Shown here: positions 26,241 to 35,000 of the stretch, piece by piece
Layout of the letters: each line of letters opens with the position of its first letter
How positions within the stretch are numbered: the stretch's first letter is position 1
DNA from: JANRIG01 sp033765235
GTDB taxonomy: Bacteria; Bacteroidota; Bacteroidia; Cytophagales; UBA9547
DNA: 64,000 nt
Direction of reading: 5' to 3'
Assembly: GCA_033765235.1 (NCBI GenBank)
Contig: JANRIG010000032.1
Location: 1 to 64,000, forward strand
Position numbers and translations under genes: made by a program
Notes under the pieces: generated by a model
The model's database searches: none
Told to the model about the DNA's origin: nothing
What the model saw: only the letters and a program-made list of their open reading frames with translations

Positions 26241-28631
26241 TTAGTAGGGATAGCCAATGGCAAAATTTATTTGCGACTTGGTAATGAAGTGTTCAGGTGC
26301 TTCAAAATATTGGTTTATTACCAGCCTGTTTCCGGGCAACTGAGATGGGTCATATACTTTGAGCCCAAAATCAAACCTTATTAATAGAAAAGAAAAATCG
26401 AGTCTTAAGCCATATCCGGTGCCTACAGCAAACTCTGTGATGAAGTCTGCTTTAAAGTTTTTAGATTTATCGGCATCATTGAGCAACCATACATTGCCTG
26501 CATCTACAAACAGTGCTCCGGCAATGGCTCCTAACACTTTGAAGCGAAACTCATTGTTTATCTCCAGTTGTACCAACCCCGGCTGCTCAAATCTCGGGTT
26601 TTTGAACAATACATTATAGCTGCCGGGTCCTATACTTCTAGGGCCCCATGCTCTTATGCCCCCTGTGCCACCTGCAAAAAAATATTTTTCGTAGGGCAAT
26701 ACTCCATCACCCGCATAGGGATTGGCAATGCCTGCAAAAGCACGAGTAGCAAAGGTAGATTTGAGCCCTGTTGGAAAGTATGCCCTAGCATCAGCACTTA
26801 ATTTTGCATATATGTATATTGCATTGAGTTTGAGCCTGTCTTTGAGCTCATTGAGCAGTGTAGTACCAAGCAAGTTTTGAGTAGTGCCTCCGGACTCCCA
26901 GTATATTTTGAAATAATAAGCCCGTTTATTAGCATTGATTTGGTAAGTGTTGTAGGTATAAGCCCCGCTAATGTTAGTAGCAAGTGCAGTTTGAAAGCTT
27001 CTAAAAAGGTTATTGCCAATGAATTGTAATTCTTGCAAATAGCCTGCAAACTGGTCGCTGATATAGGGTGTGCTCAGATAGTTTACCTCCGACATGGTAA
27101 AAGAGTAGTAGTGGTATATGTCTTTGACAAAATCATACATAAAGGCACCTCGCATGTTAGACCGTTGGTATTCAGGTCTTAATATGTAGTTGTAGTTGAG
27201 TACAAATTTTGTTTTAGGGTTATAGTTTACAAAGTATCTGTTGAGTTTAGAGGTTAGCAGCATTCTGGGAAACGATAATGAAGTACTTGCACCTATTTCA
27301 AAAAGGCTATACACTTTGTCTACGTTGAGTGCTGTACCTACTCCTTCTATGCCTGCTCTCAGGCTCATATCAAATGTTTCGCAACCGTTGAATACATTGC
27401 GAGTAGCATAGGAAATGCTGCAAAACGGACCCGGCAAACCTTGTGTCACACTAAATCCCAATTCATCAGATATTTGATACTTGCTGGTAGAGTTGGCACT
27501 GATACGCAGCAATAGTTTATTGTCGGGCATTTTTTCATAATTAAGATTTACAAACTTGAAAACATCGAGTTGGTTAAGATTTTTGAGACTTGTTTGCGTC
27601 TTTATTAAGTTATATTTTTGGTTTTGTGCCAATAGTATTTTATCGCGCAGGTATTTGGCTTTGTAGTAGCGATTATTGTAATAAAAATATATATTATCTA
27701 GCAATACAGTATCGTTAGGCACAGCTGCTGAGAAGTTATTTTTATCAATTTGAAAATATATGCCTCCAATACTATAAGTACTGTGATATACTTGATTTTC
27801 AGGATTTTGTATGCTTAGTGATATACGCATCTTGCCCCCTGATGTATCTAAGGCGTAGCTGATATAGTCTTTGCTGAAGTCGTAATATCCATATTCTTTA
27901 TACAATTTGTCCAGCCTTTCTCGCTCTGCTATGAGTATGCTTTCGTCGTAATAGCGCATATTTTTCAATAAGTTTTTTTCATAATTTTCGTTAAATATCC
28001 TGTTAAGGTTACCATCCAATATGCTATAGCTTACACTATCAGCTATGTATCTTGTGCCTGCATCTATAGTATATGTAAGAAATATAGAGTTCAGTACAGT
28101 ATCTGCCTTATATGTTACCAAGGCATTGAGGTATCCTTTGGAGCGCATGTATGATTGCATGCTTAGGGCTGCATTTTGTGCCATGGCACTATCGTAAAAT
28201 ACGGGCGGTGTGCCTGCATTGCGCATCCACCAATTACCTTCTGACAGTTTTCGTTCTAATTTTTCTAATTTCTTGGCTTTTTTGCTTTGATATTTTACAT
28301 ATTTGGCACTATCTTCAGCGTATTTTGATAGTAATTTTTCATATGTCATTTTTGTTTTATCAATCTCTTGCAAGGTTTTTGAAGAGTCAAAATATTTTTT
28401 GCCGAAATAGTAGGAATATAATGAAAACCTTACGCCCAACACCTTTTTATTAGGCTTGTATTTGTTATAAAGATCTAATTCGTGCTTGGGTATATCTTTG
28501 TTGCCGTTTACTCTTTGCAGATAGAGTAAATATTTATCTTTTTCAAGCTTAAATTTTTTATTACAATTGCTAAAAATTATTATAAAAATTAATAAATATA
28601 TATAAAATCTCGTATTTATCACCTTATACAT
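26241..28631 (-). CDS. tamL: TamL-type outer-membrane lipoprotein (BamA/Omp85 superfamily)
   Basis: About 796 residues. The signal YIYLLIFIIIFSNC ends in a lipobox, a feature of TamL, the Bacteroidota lipoprotein variant of TamA. POTRA-like segments follow (GYLNALVTYKADTVLNSIF, KEYGYYDFSKDYISYAL). The C-terminal half is a 16-strand Omp85 barrel with FAGGTGGIRAWGPRSIGPG as the lid-loop/substrate-contact region and a final strand ending in FAIGYPY. It would help insert or translocate outer-membrane or surface proteins. I chose the ATG at 28631 over one at 28718: the upstream extension lacks signal-peptide character and would run 88 nt into the opposite gene. The chosen ATG shares CATG (28629-28632) with the start of the divergent methyltransferase. 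Its stop lies 6 nt beyond that of the convergent adhesin gene. Confidence 0.88.
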   Translation of the reverse strand: MYKVINTRFYIYLLIFIIIFSNCNKKFKLEKDKYLLYLQRVNGNKDIPKHELDLYNKYKPNKKVLGVRFSLYSYYFGKKYFDSSKTLQEIDKTKMTYEKLLSKYAEDSAKYVKYQSKKAKKLEKLERKLSEGNWWMRNAGTPPVFYDSAMAQNAALSMQSYMRSKGYLNALVTYKADTVLNSIFLTYTIDAGTRYIADSVSYSILDGNLNRIFNENYEKNLLKNMRYYDESILIAERERLDKLYKEYGYYDFSKDYISYALDTSGGKMRISLSIQNPENQVYHSTYSIGGIYFQIDKNNFSAAVPNDTVLLDNIYFYYNNRYYKAKYLRDKILLAQNQKYNLIKTQTSLKNLNQLDVFKFVNLNYEKMPDNKLLLRISANSTSKYQISDELGFSVTQGLPGPFCSISYATRNVFNGCETFDMSLRAGIEGVGTALNVDKVYSLFEIGASTSLSFPRMLLTSKLNRYFVNYNPKTKFVLNYNYILRPEYQRSNMRGAFMYDFVKDIYHYYSFTMSEVNYLSTPYISDQFAGYLQELQFIGNNLFRSFQTALATNISGAYTYNTYQINANKRAYYFKIYWESGGTTQNLLGTTLLNELKDRLKLNAIYIYAKLSADARAYFPTGLKSTFATRAFAGIANPYAGDGVLPYEKYFFAGGTGGIRAWGPRSIGPGSYNVLFKNPRFEQPGLVQLEINNEFRFKVLGAIAGALFVDAGNVWLLNDADKSKNFKADFITEFAVGTGYGLRLDFSFLLIRFDFGLKVYDPSQLPGNRLVINQYFEAPEHFITKSQINFAIGYPY

Positions 28632-28632
28632 G
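28629..28632. other. Overlapping divergent start codons (CATG)
   Basis: CATG reads as ATG on both strands: ATG 28631-28629 for tamL and ATG 28630-28632 for the TrmH-family methyltransferase. No intergenic space remains, so each promoter would have to lie inside the opposite coding region. Confidence 0.75.
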
Positions 28633-29358
28633 CTTTCTATTAAGCAAAATAAACTTATTAAATCATTACAACTAAAAAAATACCGTAAAGAATACGGATT
28701 ATTTGTAGTTGAAGGCAAAAAAAATGTTGTAGAACTGCTTAATTCTGATTACAAAATAGAAATATTGGTGGCTACAAATGCTGTAATTGATGAAATATAC
28801 TCGAATAAATACCATGTGGGTGAAGTCATAAGTGCCGGTGAAAGTGTGATAGCTTCGCTGAGTACTTTAGAAAATAATACCACGTGCCTTGCAGTGGCAT
28901 ATATGGGAGTACCTCGGCTTGATAGTTATAAAAGTGGTATAAGTATAGTGCTCGACGGTATACAAGACCCCGGCAATCTGGGTACAATCATACGCTCTGC
29001 CGACTGGTTTGGCATATCGCAAGTGATATGCTCTTCGGATTGTGTAGATTTTTTTAACCCTAAAACCATCTCTGCCACCATGGGTTCGTTTACTCGAGTG
29101 GTACCCTTATATACAGACATTGCAGCATACCTGTCGGGTGTATCATGCCAAGTATATGGCACCTATATGGATGGCATTTCTATATTTGAAACTTCCATAA
29201 AAGAGGGCGTTATAGTGTTTGGTAATGAGGCAAATGGCATAGATGCAAAATTGCAAAAATACATTACCAAAAAAATCACTATCCCTCGCATTGGCTCTGG
29301 CAATTCGCTCAATGTAGCTGTGGCAGCATCTATCACTATGGCGCATGTGAGCAGATAA
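28630..29358 (+). CDS. TrmH/SpoU-family 2'-O-ribose RNA methyltransferase
   Basis: A 242-residue SPOUT-class methyltransferase, probably acting on 23S rRNA. An N-terminal L30e-like substrate-binding domain begins KLIKSLQLKKYRKEYGLFVV (about 1-90). The three SPOUT motifs are IQDPGNLGTIIRSADWFGI (about 113-131), VFGNEANGI (about 196-204) and IPRIGSGNSLNVAVAASI (about 220-237), which form the trefoil-knot cofactor site. Conserved Arg and Asn are in place. The start ATG overlaps that of the divergent tamL. RlmB or TrmH itself cannot be told apart by eye. Confidence 0.9.
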   Translation: MLSIKQNKLIKSLQLKKYRKEYGLFVVEGKKNVVELLNSDYKIEILVATNAVIDEIYSNKYHVGEVISAGESVIASLSTLENNTTCLAVAYMGVPRLDSYKSGISIVLDGIQDPGNLGTIIRSADWFGISQVICSSDCVDFFNPKTISATMGSFTRVVPLYTDIAAYLSGVSCQVYGTYMDGISIFETSIKEGVIVFGNEANGIDAKLQKYITKKITIPRIGSGNSLNVAVAASITMAHVSR

Positions 29359-29370
29359 GGCAAAGTAGAA

Positions 29371-29441
29371 GACCGGTGTAAAAAGACCAATGTAAAAAGT
29401 TAAATCTTACATCTTACATCTTAATTCTTACAATGTAACTA
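29371..29441. repeat. Heptanucleotide-phased short tandem repeats
   Basis: The gap between the methyltransferase and thioesterase genes holds two 14-nt near-copies, GACCGGTGTAAAAA (29371-29384) and GACCAATGTAAAAA (29385-29398). These are followed by heptamers TTACATC (29407-29413), TTACATC (29414-29420), TTAATTC (29421-29427) and TTACAAT (29428-29434). Nearly the whole gap is in a 7-nt phase, like the short tandemly repeated repetitive (STRR) sequences described from cyanobacteria. Confidence 0.6.
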
Positions 29442-29462
29442 CTTTATCTCATATTTGTATCC

Positions 29463-29867
29463 ATGTTTACCAATACAGTATCAGTAAGAGTGCGCTATGC
29501 CGAGACCGACCAAATGGGCTACGTATATTACGGCAATTATGCTACCTACTTTGAAGTAGCACGGGTAGAGTCATTGCGTACATTGGGGGTGAGCTATCGT
29601 GAGCTTGAGGCAAATGGAGTAATGCTGCCTGTATTGGAGTACAAGTCAAAGTACATTCGCCCTGCCAAGTATGATGATATGCTACATATAAAAGTCACTA
29701 TCAGGCAATTGCCCGTAGTGCGAATTGTATTTGAGTATGAGGTGGTAAATGATTTGAATGAGCTTATCACTGTAGCAGATACTACGTTAGTATTTATAAA
29801 CGCAGATACTAAAAAGCCTTGCGCTGCACCCCCTTATTTTATAGATAAGATAAAAAAATATTTTTGA
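29463..29867 (+). CDS. YbgC-like acyl-CoA thioesterase (4HBT hot-dog fold)
   Basis: A 134-residue hot-dog-fold thioesterase. The active-site motif is VRYAETDQMGYVYYGNYATY with the catalytic Asp at about residue 16, followed by FEVARVESLRTLG along the long helix; length is normal for the family. Proteins of this type hydrolyse short or medium-chain acyl-CoA. A CATATTTG sequence (29450-29457) close to the -7 consensus ends 5 nt before the ATG, so the transcript may be leaderless, but this is weak evidence. An SprT-like gene follows. Confidence 0.88.
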   Translation: MFTNTVSVRVRYAETDQMGYVYYGNYATYFEVARVESLRTLGVSYRELEANGVMLPVLEYKSKYIRPAKYDDMLHIKVTIRQLPVVRIVFEYEVVNDLNELITVADTTLVFINADTKKPCAAPPYFIDKIKKYF

Positions 29868-29914
29868 GCCGTTGTGCATAACTTGAAGTGCCGTATATAT
29901 TATTTTCGTATTAT

Positions 29915-30535
29915 ATGACTCGCGACAATTTAGATGTTTTCAAAGATTATTTTCCGGCACAAGCTGTGCCCTATTGTTTTCAATTGTGGCATACTTATAA
30001 GTTTCATTTCAAAATTAAGCGAGGACGTAGTACTAAATTGGGCGACTATACCTATCATTATATTCACCAATCGCATACCATCACTGTAAATGCAGACCTC
30101 AATCCTTACTCATTTATGCTTACCTACTTACATGAGGTAGCCCATATGAGTGTAAGGCTCAAATACGGCAAAAAAAGACTTTCTCCACACGGTGCCGAAT
30201 GGAAAGAAGAGTTTAAGATATTGGCAAAACCCATGCTGCAGCCAGAGATATTGCCTGGCAATGTGCTGGCAGCTTTCATGCGCTATCTTGCCAATCCTAA
30301 AGCCACCTCATGCTCAGATATGCACTTGCAACATATTCTGCACCAATATGATATAGGTAGCAGCAGACTCATACCACTTCAAGAGGTACATATAGGCAAT
30401 ACATTTATTTTGCATAATCGTAAGTTTGTAAAGCATGACATAAAGCGCACACGCATACTGTGCACAGAGGTAGGCGGAGGGCGACAATTTTTGATTTCAA
30501 AAAGTGCCATGGTGGCACTTGACAAAGTAGCATAA
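29915..30535 (+). CDS. SprT-like zinc metalloprotein
   Basis: A protein of about 206 residues with a zincin motif: HEVAH at residues 73-77 (LTYLHEVAHMSVRLKYG) and a third ligand candidate in SPHGAEWKEEFK. This is the SprT-like arrangement, seen in SprT and SPRTN-type DNA-associated metalloproteases. No CxxC zinc ribbon is seen in the C-terminal part. I chose ATG 29915 over a GTG at 29888, since the added residues PYILFSYY are non-conserved and the shorter version starts at the usual place. Substrate unknown. It is convergent with lysC, with 9 nt between stops. Confidence 0.8.
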   Translation: MTRDNLDVFKDYFPAQAVPYCFQLWHTYKFHFKIKRGRSTKLGDYTYHYIHQSHTITVNADLNPYSFMLTYLHEVAHMSVRLKYGKKRLSPHGAEWKEEFKILAKPMLQPEILPGNVLAAFMRYLANPKATSCSDMHLQHILHQYDIGSSRLIPLQEVHIGNTFILHNRKFVKHDIKRTRILCTEVGGGRQFLISKSAMVALDKVA

Positions 30536-30544
30536 TATCAATAA

Positions 30545-31927
30545 CTACACTATTAATAGTGTGCCGTTGAGTACTTTTATGGCGTCTTTGAATTTTTCGC
30601 GATGTACTACAAATTGTATATTCACCTGCCTTATGGAGTGGCTTATGGCTAATATATTAATATCATGGTCGCCCAAGGCTACGGCAGCTCTGCCCAGCAC
30701 TCCGGGTTGGTCTATATTGGTACCAATCAGGCATACTAAAGCTACCTTTTTCACTTGCACATTTTGATACTTCTGTTCCAACTCTTTGTGCAGTTTGTCG
30801 CTAAAATCTTTTTCCCATATCACAGTAGATATACTATTGGCACTGGTAGCTTTGCATATGTAGCTAATATCATATTTTTGAAAATCTTGCATGAGCCTCA
30901 AGTCAAAACCTACCTCACCTACCATGAGCGGGTCATGTACATCTACAATAAGCACCTTGTCTGTACCTGTGATTACTTCTACTCTTTTGTGCTCGCCCAC
31001 GTAGTGTTTGGTAATGAGTGTGCCCGGATGATTAGGGTCAAATGTGTTTTTTATTCTAAGATTTATATTGTTTATTTCCAGTGGCTTAGAAGCTTTGGGG
31101 TGAATGGCTTCCATGCCCACATCTGCAAGTTGGTCTGCCACATCATAGTTGGTAAACCCTACGGGGATGGCATTTTGCACACCTACTATATTAGGGTCTG
31201 CCGATGAGAGGTGATACTCTTTGTGTATGATAGCTTCGTCTGCCTTTACTGCCACAGCTACTTTGCTGAATGTGACCTCTGAATAGCCTCTGTCAAACTC
31301 GCGCATGATACCCTCTGTACCTTTGGTATATCCGGTGACTATGGTCACGGTGTCTTCAAACTTTATACCCTTCAGCGACTGTAGTATGCGCTCGTCAATG
31401 GTGTATGATAGCGAGTCATGAAACCCGCTCAAATCTACCAAGGTGGCATTCACCCCTTGATTATTGAGAATATTTACAGCATTGTATGCGGAGTGTGACT
31501 CACCTATGGATGCCAATATCTCGCGCGCAGCCTGAAAGATATTGTGCTTTTCCAAATACCCTGATGCTAATACATCGGCCAGAGAGTCAAGGTATCGGCA
31601 GGCATCTGCCATACGCTTTTCTATAAACTCATTGGCTTGGCTCAGGTGAAGACCAATACTTACGTAAGTATTGTTTATTTCTTTGAGCTTAAGGGTGAGC
31701 TCATCCAACGACTGGTGAAAGTCTTTTTGATTGATAAAGTGGTGATATATGCCCGGTGCACCCGTTTTTTTATCTTCAAGGAGCCAGTTGGTTACTCCTG
31801 CATAGGCCGATACTATAAATATTCGGTTGTATAGTGCTTTGCCTTGGCGGTTATGTTTAATGATATTGGTTATTACATCGCCAAATGCGGTCATAGATGT
31901 GCCGCCAATTTTTTCTACAGTGAGCAT
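30545..31927 (-). CDS. lysC: Aspartate kinase (monofunctional)
   Basis: A 460-residue enzyme phosphorylating L-aspartate, the first step to Lys, Thr and Met. The N-terminal motif is EKIGGTSM (K-x-G-G-T-S), followed by FIVSAYAGVTNWLL and GFTNYDVADQLADVGMEAIHPKASKPLE near residues 265-290. Two C-terminal ACT domains are visible (VLIVDVHDPLMVGEVGFDL and VALVCLIGTNIDQPGVLGRA), typical sites for feedback control by amino-acid ligands. A 16-nt perfect palindrome lies over its last codons (30547-30562). It is monocistronic in this window. Confidence 0.93.
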   Translation of the reverse strand: MLTVEKIGGTSMTAFGDVITNIIKHNRQGKALYNRIFIVSAYAGVTNWLLEDKKTGAPGIYHHFINQKDFHQSLDELTLKLKEINNTYVSIGLHLSQANEFIEKRMADACRYLDSLADVLASGYLEKHNIFQAAREILASIGESHSAYNAVNILNNQGVNATLVDLSGFHDSLSYTIDERILQSLKGIKFEDTVTIVTGYTKGTEGIMREFDRGYSEVTFSKVAVAVKADEAIIHKEYHLSSADPNIVGVQNAIPVGFTNYDVADQLADVGMEAIHPKASKPLEINNINLRIKNTFDPNHPGTLITKHYVGEHKRVEVITGTDKVLIVDVHDPLMVGEVGFDLRLMQDFQKYDISYICKATSANSISTVIWEKDFSDKLHKELEQKYQNVQVKKVALVCLIGTNIDQPGVLGRAAVALGDHDINILAISHSIRQVNIQFVVHREKFKDAIKVLNGTLLIV

Positions 31928-32066
31928 GAATGGTAATATATGAGGCGCAAAAATACTAAAAAGTCAAAATCTGAAAGTTTTATTGTAAAATATTTGATAT
32001 GTGAATGTATCCCATTTTGATTTTGTTCCTAAGATAGCATTGTATACCTAATAATTATGCATACAA

Positions 32067-35000
32067 TCATATCCCCTTGCCATCCTTAGACTTGGTCTGC
32101 TGCCCCTCGATCATGATAAATGCACCCCAATACACAGGGTCTTTGAACTTTTCTATCAATCGTATTTCATTTTTTGCTTCGCGAAATGCAGTGCGGTAGT
32201 CGCCATTATTTTTCAGGAATTTTTCATAAAACTTCACCATCAGCAACTGTGTGGCTTCATCATCTACCTTGAAGAGGCTGAGCACTATAGACTTGGCACC
32301 TGCCACCAAAAAAGCGCGTTGCAAGCCAAATACACCCTCGCCTGCTTCTACCTGTCCACGCCCTGTCTCACAGGCACTCAGCACCACTAAGTTGGTATTG
32401 GTAAAGTTGAGGTCCATCACTTCACTGGCGGTGAGCACACCGGGAGTTTGGTTTATAAAGGTCATCTCATGGTTGTCGAGTATATTGCCTGAGCCGTAGA
32501 GCAGCAGCCCGGAGTTGAGCATAGGGTCGTGGGTAAGAGCATTGCCCCCCGATTTTTTTGACGATTCCATAAAAAATCCGTGTGTGGATATGTGCAATAC
32601 CATAGGGCTTACCAATGATTTTAGGGTATCTTCGGTCACTACATCGCCTATCATGCTTACTGCAGGTTTGCTATTTCTGAATAATATATTATTAATTTGT
32701 TTCACCTCCAGCTCTGCACCTTGCAGTTGTGGGATAGTTTGTTTTTTGAGCTCAGTATGATAAAATTTTGGGTTGCCAAACAAGTAATAGCCCGATTGCT
32801 GACTTTGCTGTGTCTCGTTCGTGGGCTTTTTTATATTTTCATTTGCTATCAGGTCTTTAGTGTTGGTCACATATACAAAGGTATTGTCTTCTAGGGCATA
32901 TTTTTGGGTTTCAGTGTTGTAAAACATTTCTAAGTTGAGTTGGCTATATACTCCGTCGCCTGAGAAATATATAGTGTAGTTGTGTGGTATTTTTTCTTTG
33001 AGTGGCTTAAAATATGCGTGGTATGAGTACACATCTTGCTCATGGGATATGGTGGAGTTTCTATAAAAGTTAAGGTATTGCTTTTCCATTTTTTTGGTTT
33101 CGTCAAATATCACATAGTCAGGTGCGTCTTTGGATTTGGCATTGGCCAATAGTGCCATATATACCACAGTATCCGTCATTTGATGGTTAAAGTATCTGAA
33201 CCTCAGCATTTCTACAGCCATGCTTTTATAGCCCACCGCTTTTTTTACATCATTCCATGTAATAGCTTTGTCAGCACCGCTCAGGTCTATGGCAGTTTTA
33301 GCATTTATTTTCTTTTCAAGGTCTTCAATGGATTTTTGCAACTTGTTTATGTCTATTTTTTCGTCGGCAAGCTCACCACTGCTCATGTTAGACACAAGCG
33401 CAAAATATTCTTTTTGAAATAGCCAGTCTTGAAAAGCTGCTATCAGTGAGGAGTCGCCGGATTGGTACACCTGTCTGCGTATTTTGGCATCACTGTTGAG
33501 TAGCAGTCCTTTGGTGCGCAAGGCAAAGTTGTACATCTGAGCTGTTTTGCCCTCTGCCTTTTTTTCTACGGTTAGTTTATAGGCTATGGAGTTGTAAAAC
33601 TCAAATTCTTCCCTGCTTTTTGCCCAAAATCCTACCTTTTGTCCAAAGCTCATGATAGAGAAATTATTGTCTATAAACTTAAGCCTTGCTGCCAGCACCG
33701 GCTCCATGATATCTGATGCCTCGTTGTAGTTTTTTTTCTGATATGCAATTTTTGCTATACCAACATTGGCACTCAGACACATAGGATAGTTTTTGTTGAA
33801 TATTGCTCCATACATATTGGCCGATGTTTTGTAGGCATCATCTGCCGGGTTGTACATTTTTTGGTTATAGTACATAATGCCTTTGATAAAGTATATCTCG
33901 GCATTGTTTACATTGTCTTTGCCGAGTTTTGCAGTCCAAAATTTTTCAGCAACTGACAAATTATAGCCTGCGTTAGTATAAAGTCCTACTTGTACGAACA
34001 TGTCGGCCTGTTTAGTAAGCAAGTCTGCAAATGCCGGGGTATTTGTACCAAGCGATTTTTCTACTATTGTTTTTGCCAACTCATAGTTGTGGTCTGCTTC
34101 TTTATATTTATTTATATTTTCGGTAAATATATATTTGGAATAATCTGCATACATGGGTGCCAGCCTCACATGGTTTGGTCCATATATATTTGAGGTAATG
34201 TATATAGATTGTAGCAGGCTCTCCTTTGCATTTTTAAAATCAGATATGGCAAAATAATACCTGCTAAGGAGATAGAGCATTTGTGCCTGAGGCTTTGAAC
34301 CTTCTTCATAATATTTGGGGAGTTGGGTTTTGAGCTTTTCAAGGATTATATCTGCTTCTTTCACCTCTCCTTTCAATATTTTAATATCAGCTTTTTGCAA
34401 ATGTGTGGAAATGAGTAAAAAATTGTCTTTTCCGGCTTTTTCATTCTTTATTTTTTCGGAGGTATTAATGTTCCTGTCGGCACGAATAAAGTTGCCGTTT
34501 ATGAGCAAACTGGCTGCCAATGATTCCAACATATTGCATTGGTCATAAAATCTCTGTTCTTCTTTTCGAAGACTTATTTTGTAGGCACTACTTGCACGCT
34601 CTTTGGTTTTGGCAAACTCACCCAGCCATCTGAATAATGTGGCTTGTGTAGCTAATGCGTTGATATAATAGATATTTTCCTCATCTTTGGTGCTCATTTT
34701 CAGAGCAAATGCTTGGTTTAATCTTGCTATAGAGGTGTCATAAAGTGCTGTTTCAAAGGCATAAAATCCCTCTTGCGATAGAAAATAAGACAGCTCAGGA
34801 GCATTTTTGCCATATACCAACGCCATTTTTTTGCCGGGTAGTATAGTTTTGTAGGAAGAGTCGTTGAGCCCTATCATGTCATATACTTTGGACATGCCTT
34901 GCACATGGGGTATGCAATGAGGTGAGTATTGATACATCTTTGTTTTGTACAATGCTACATACCATTTTTTGTAAATATCCAGCGATTTGGTGAGCTCTCC

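Noticed and set aside
28632..28718. N-terminal extension of TamL to the ATG at 28718
   Set aside because: It would overlap the methyltransferase gene by 88 nt and bury the lipoprotein signal inside the protein.
30547..30562. Perfect 16-nt palindrome ACACTATTAATAGTGT as a bidirectional terminator
   Set aside because: It lies over the last lysC codons and has no T-run on either side; can arise by chance in AT-rich DNA.
32039..32067. ATTGTAT/ATACAAT inverted repeat after the TPR-CHAT stop as a terminator
   Set aside because: Weak AT-only stem with a 15-nt loop and no U-run.
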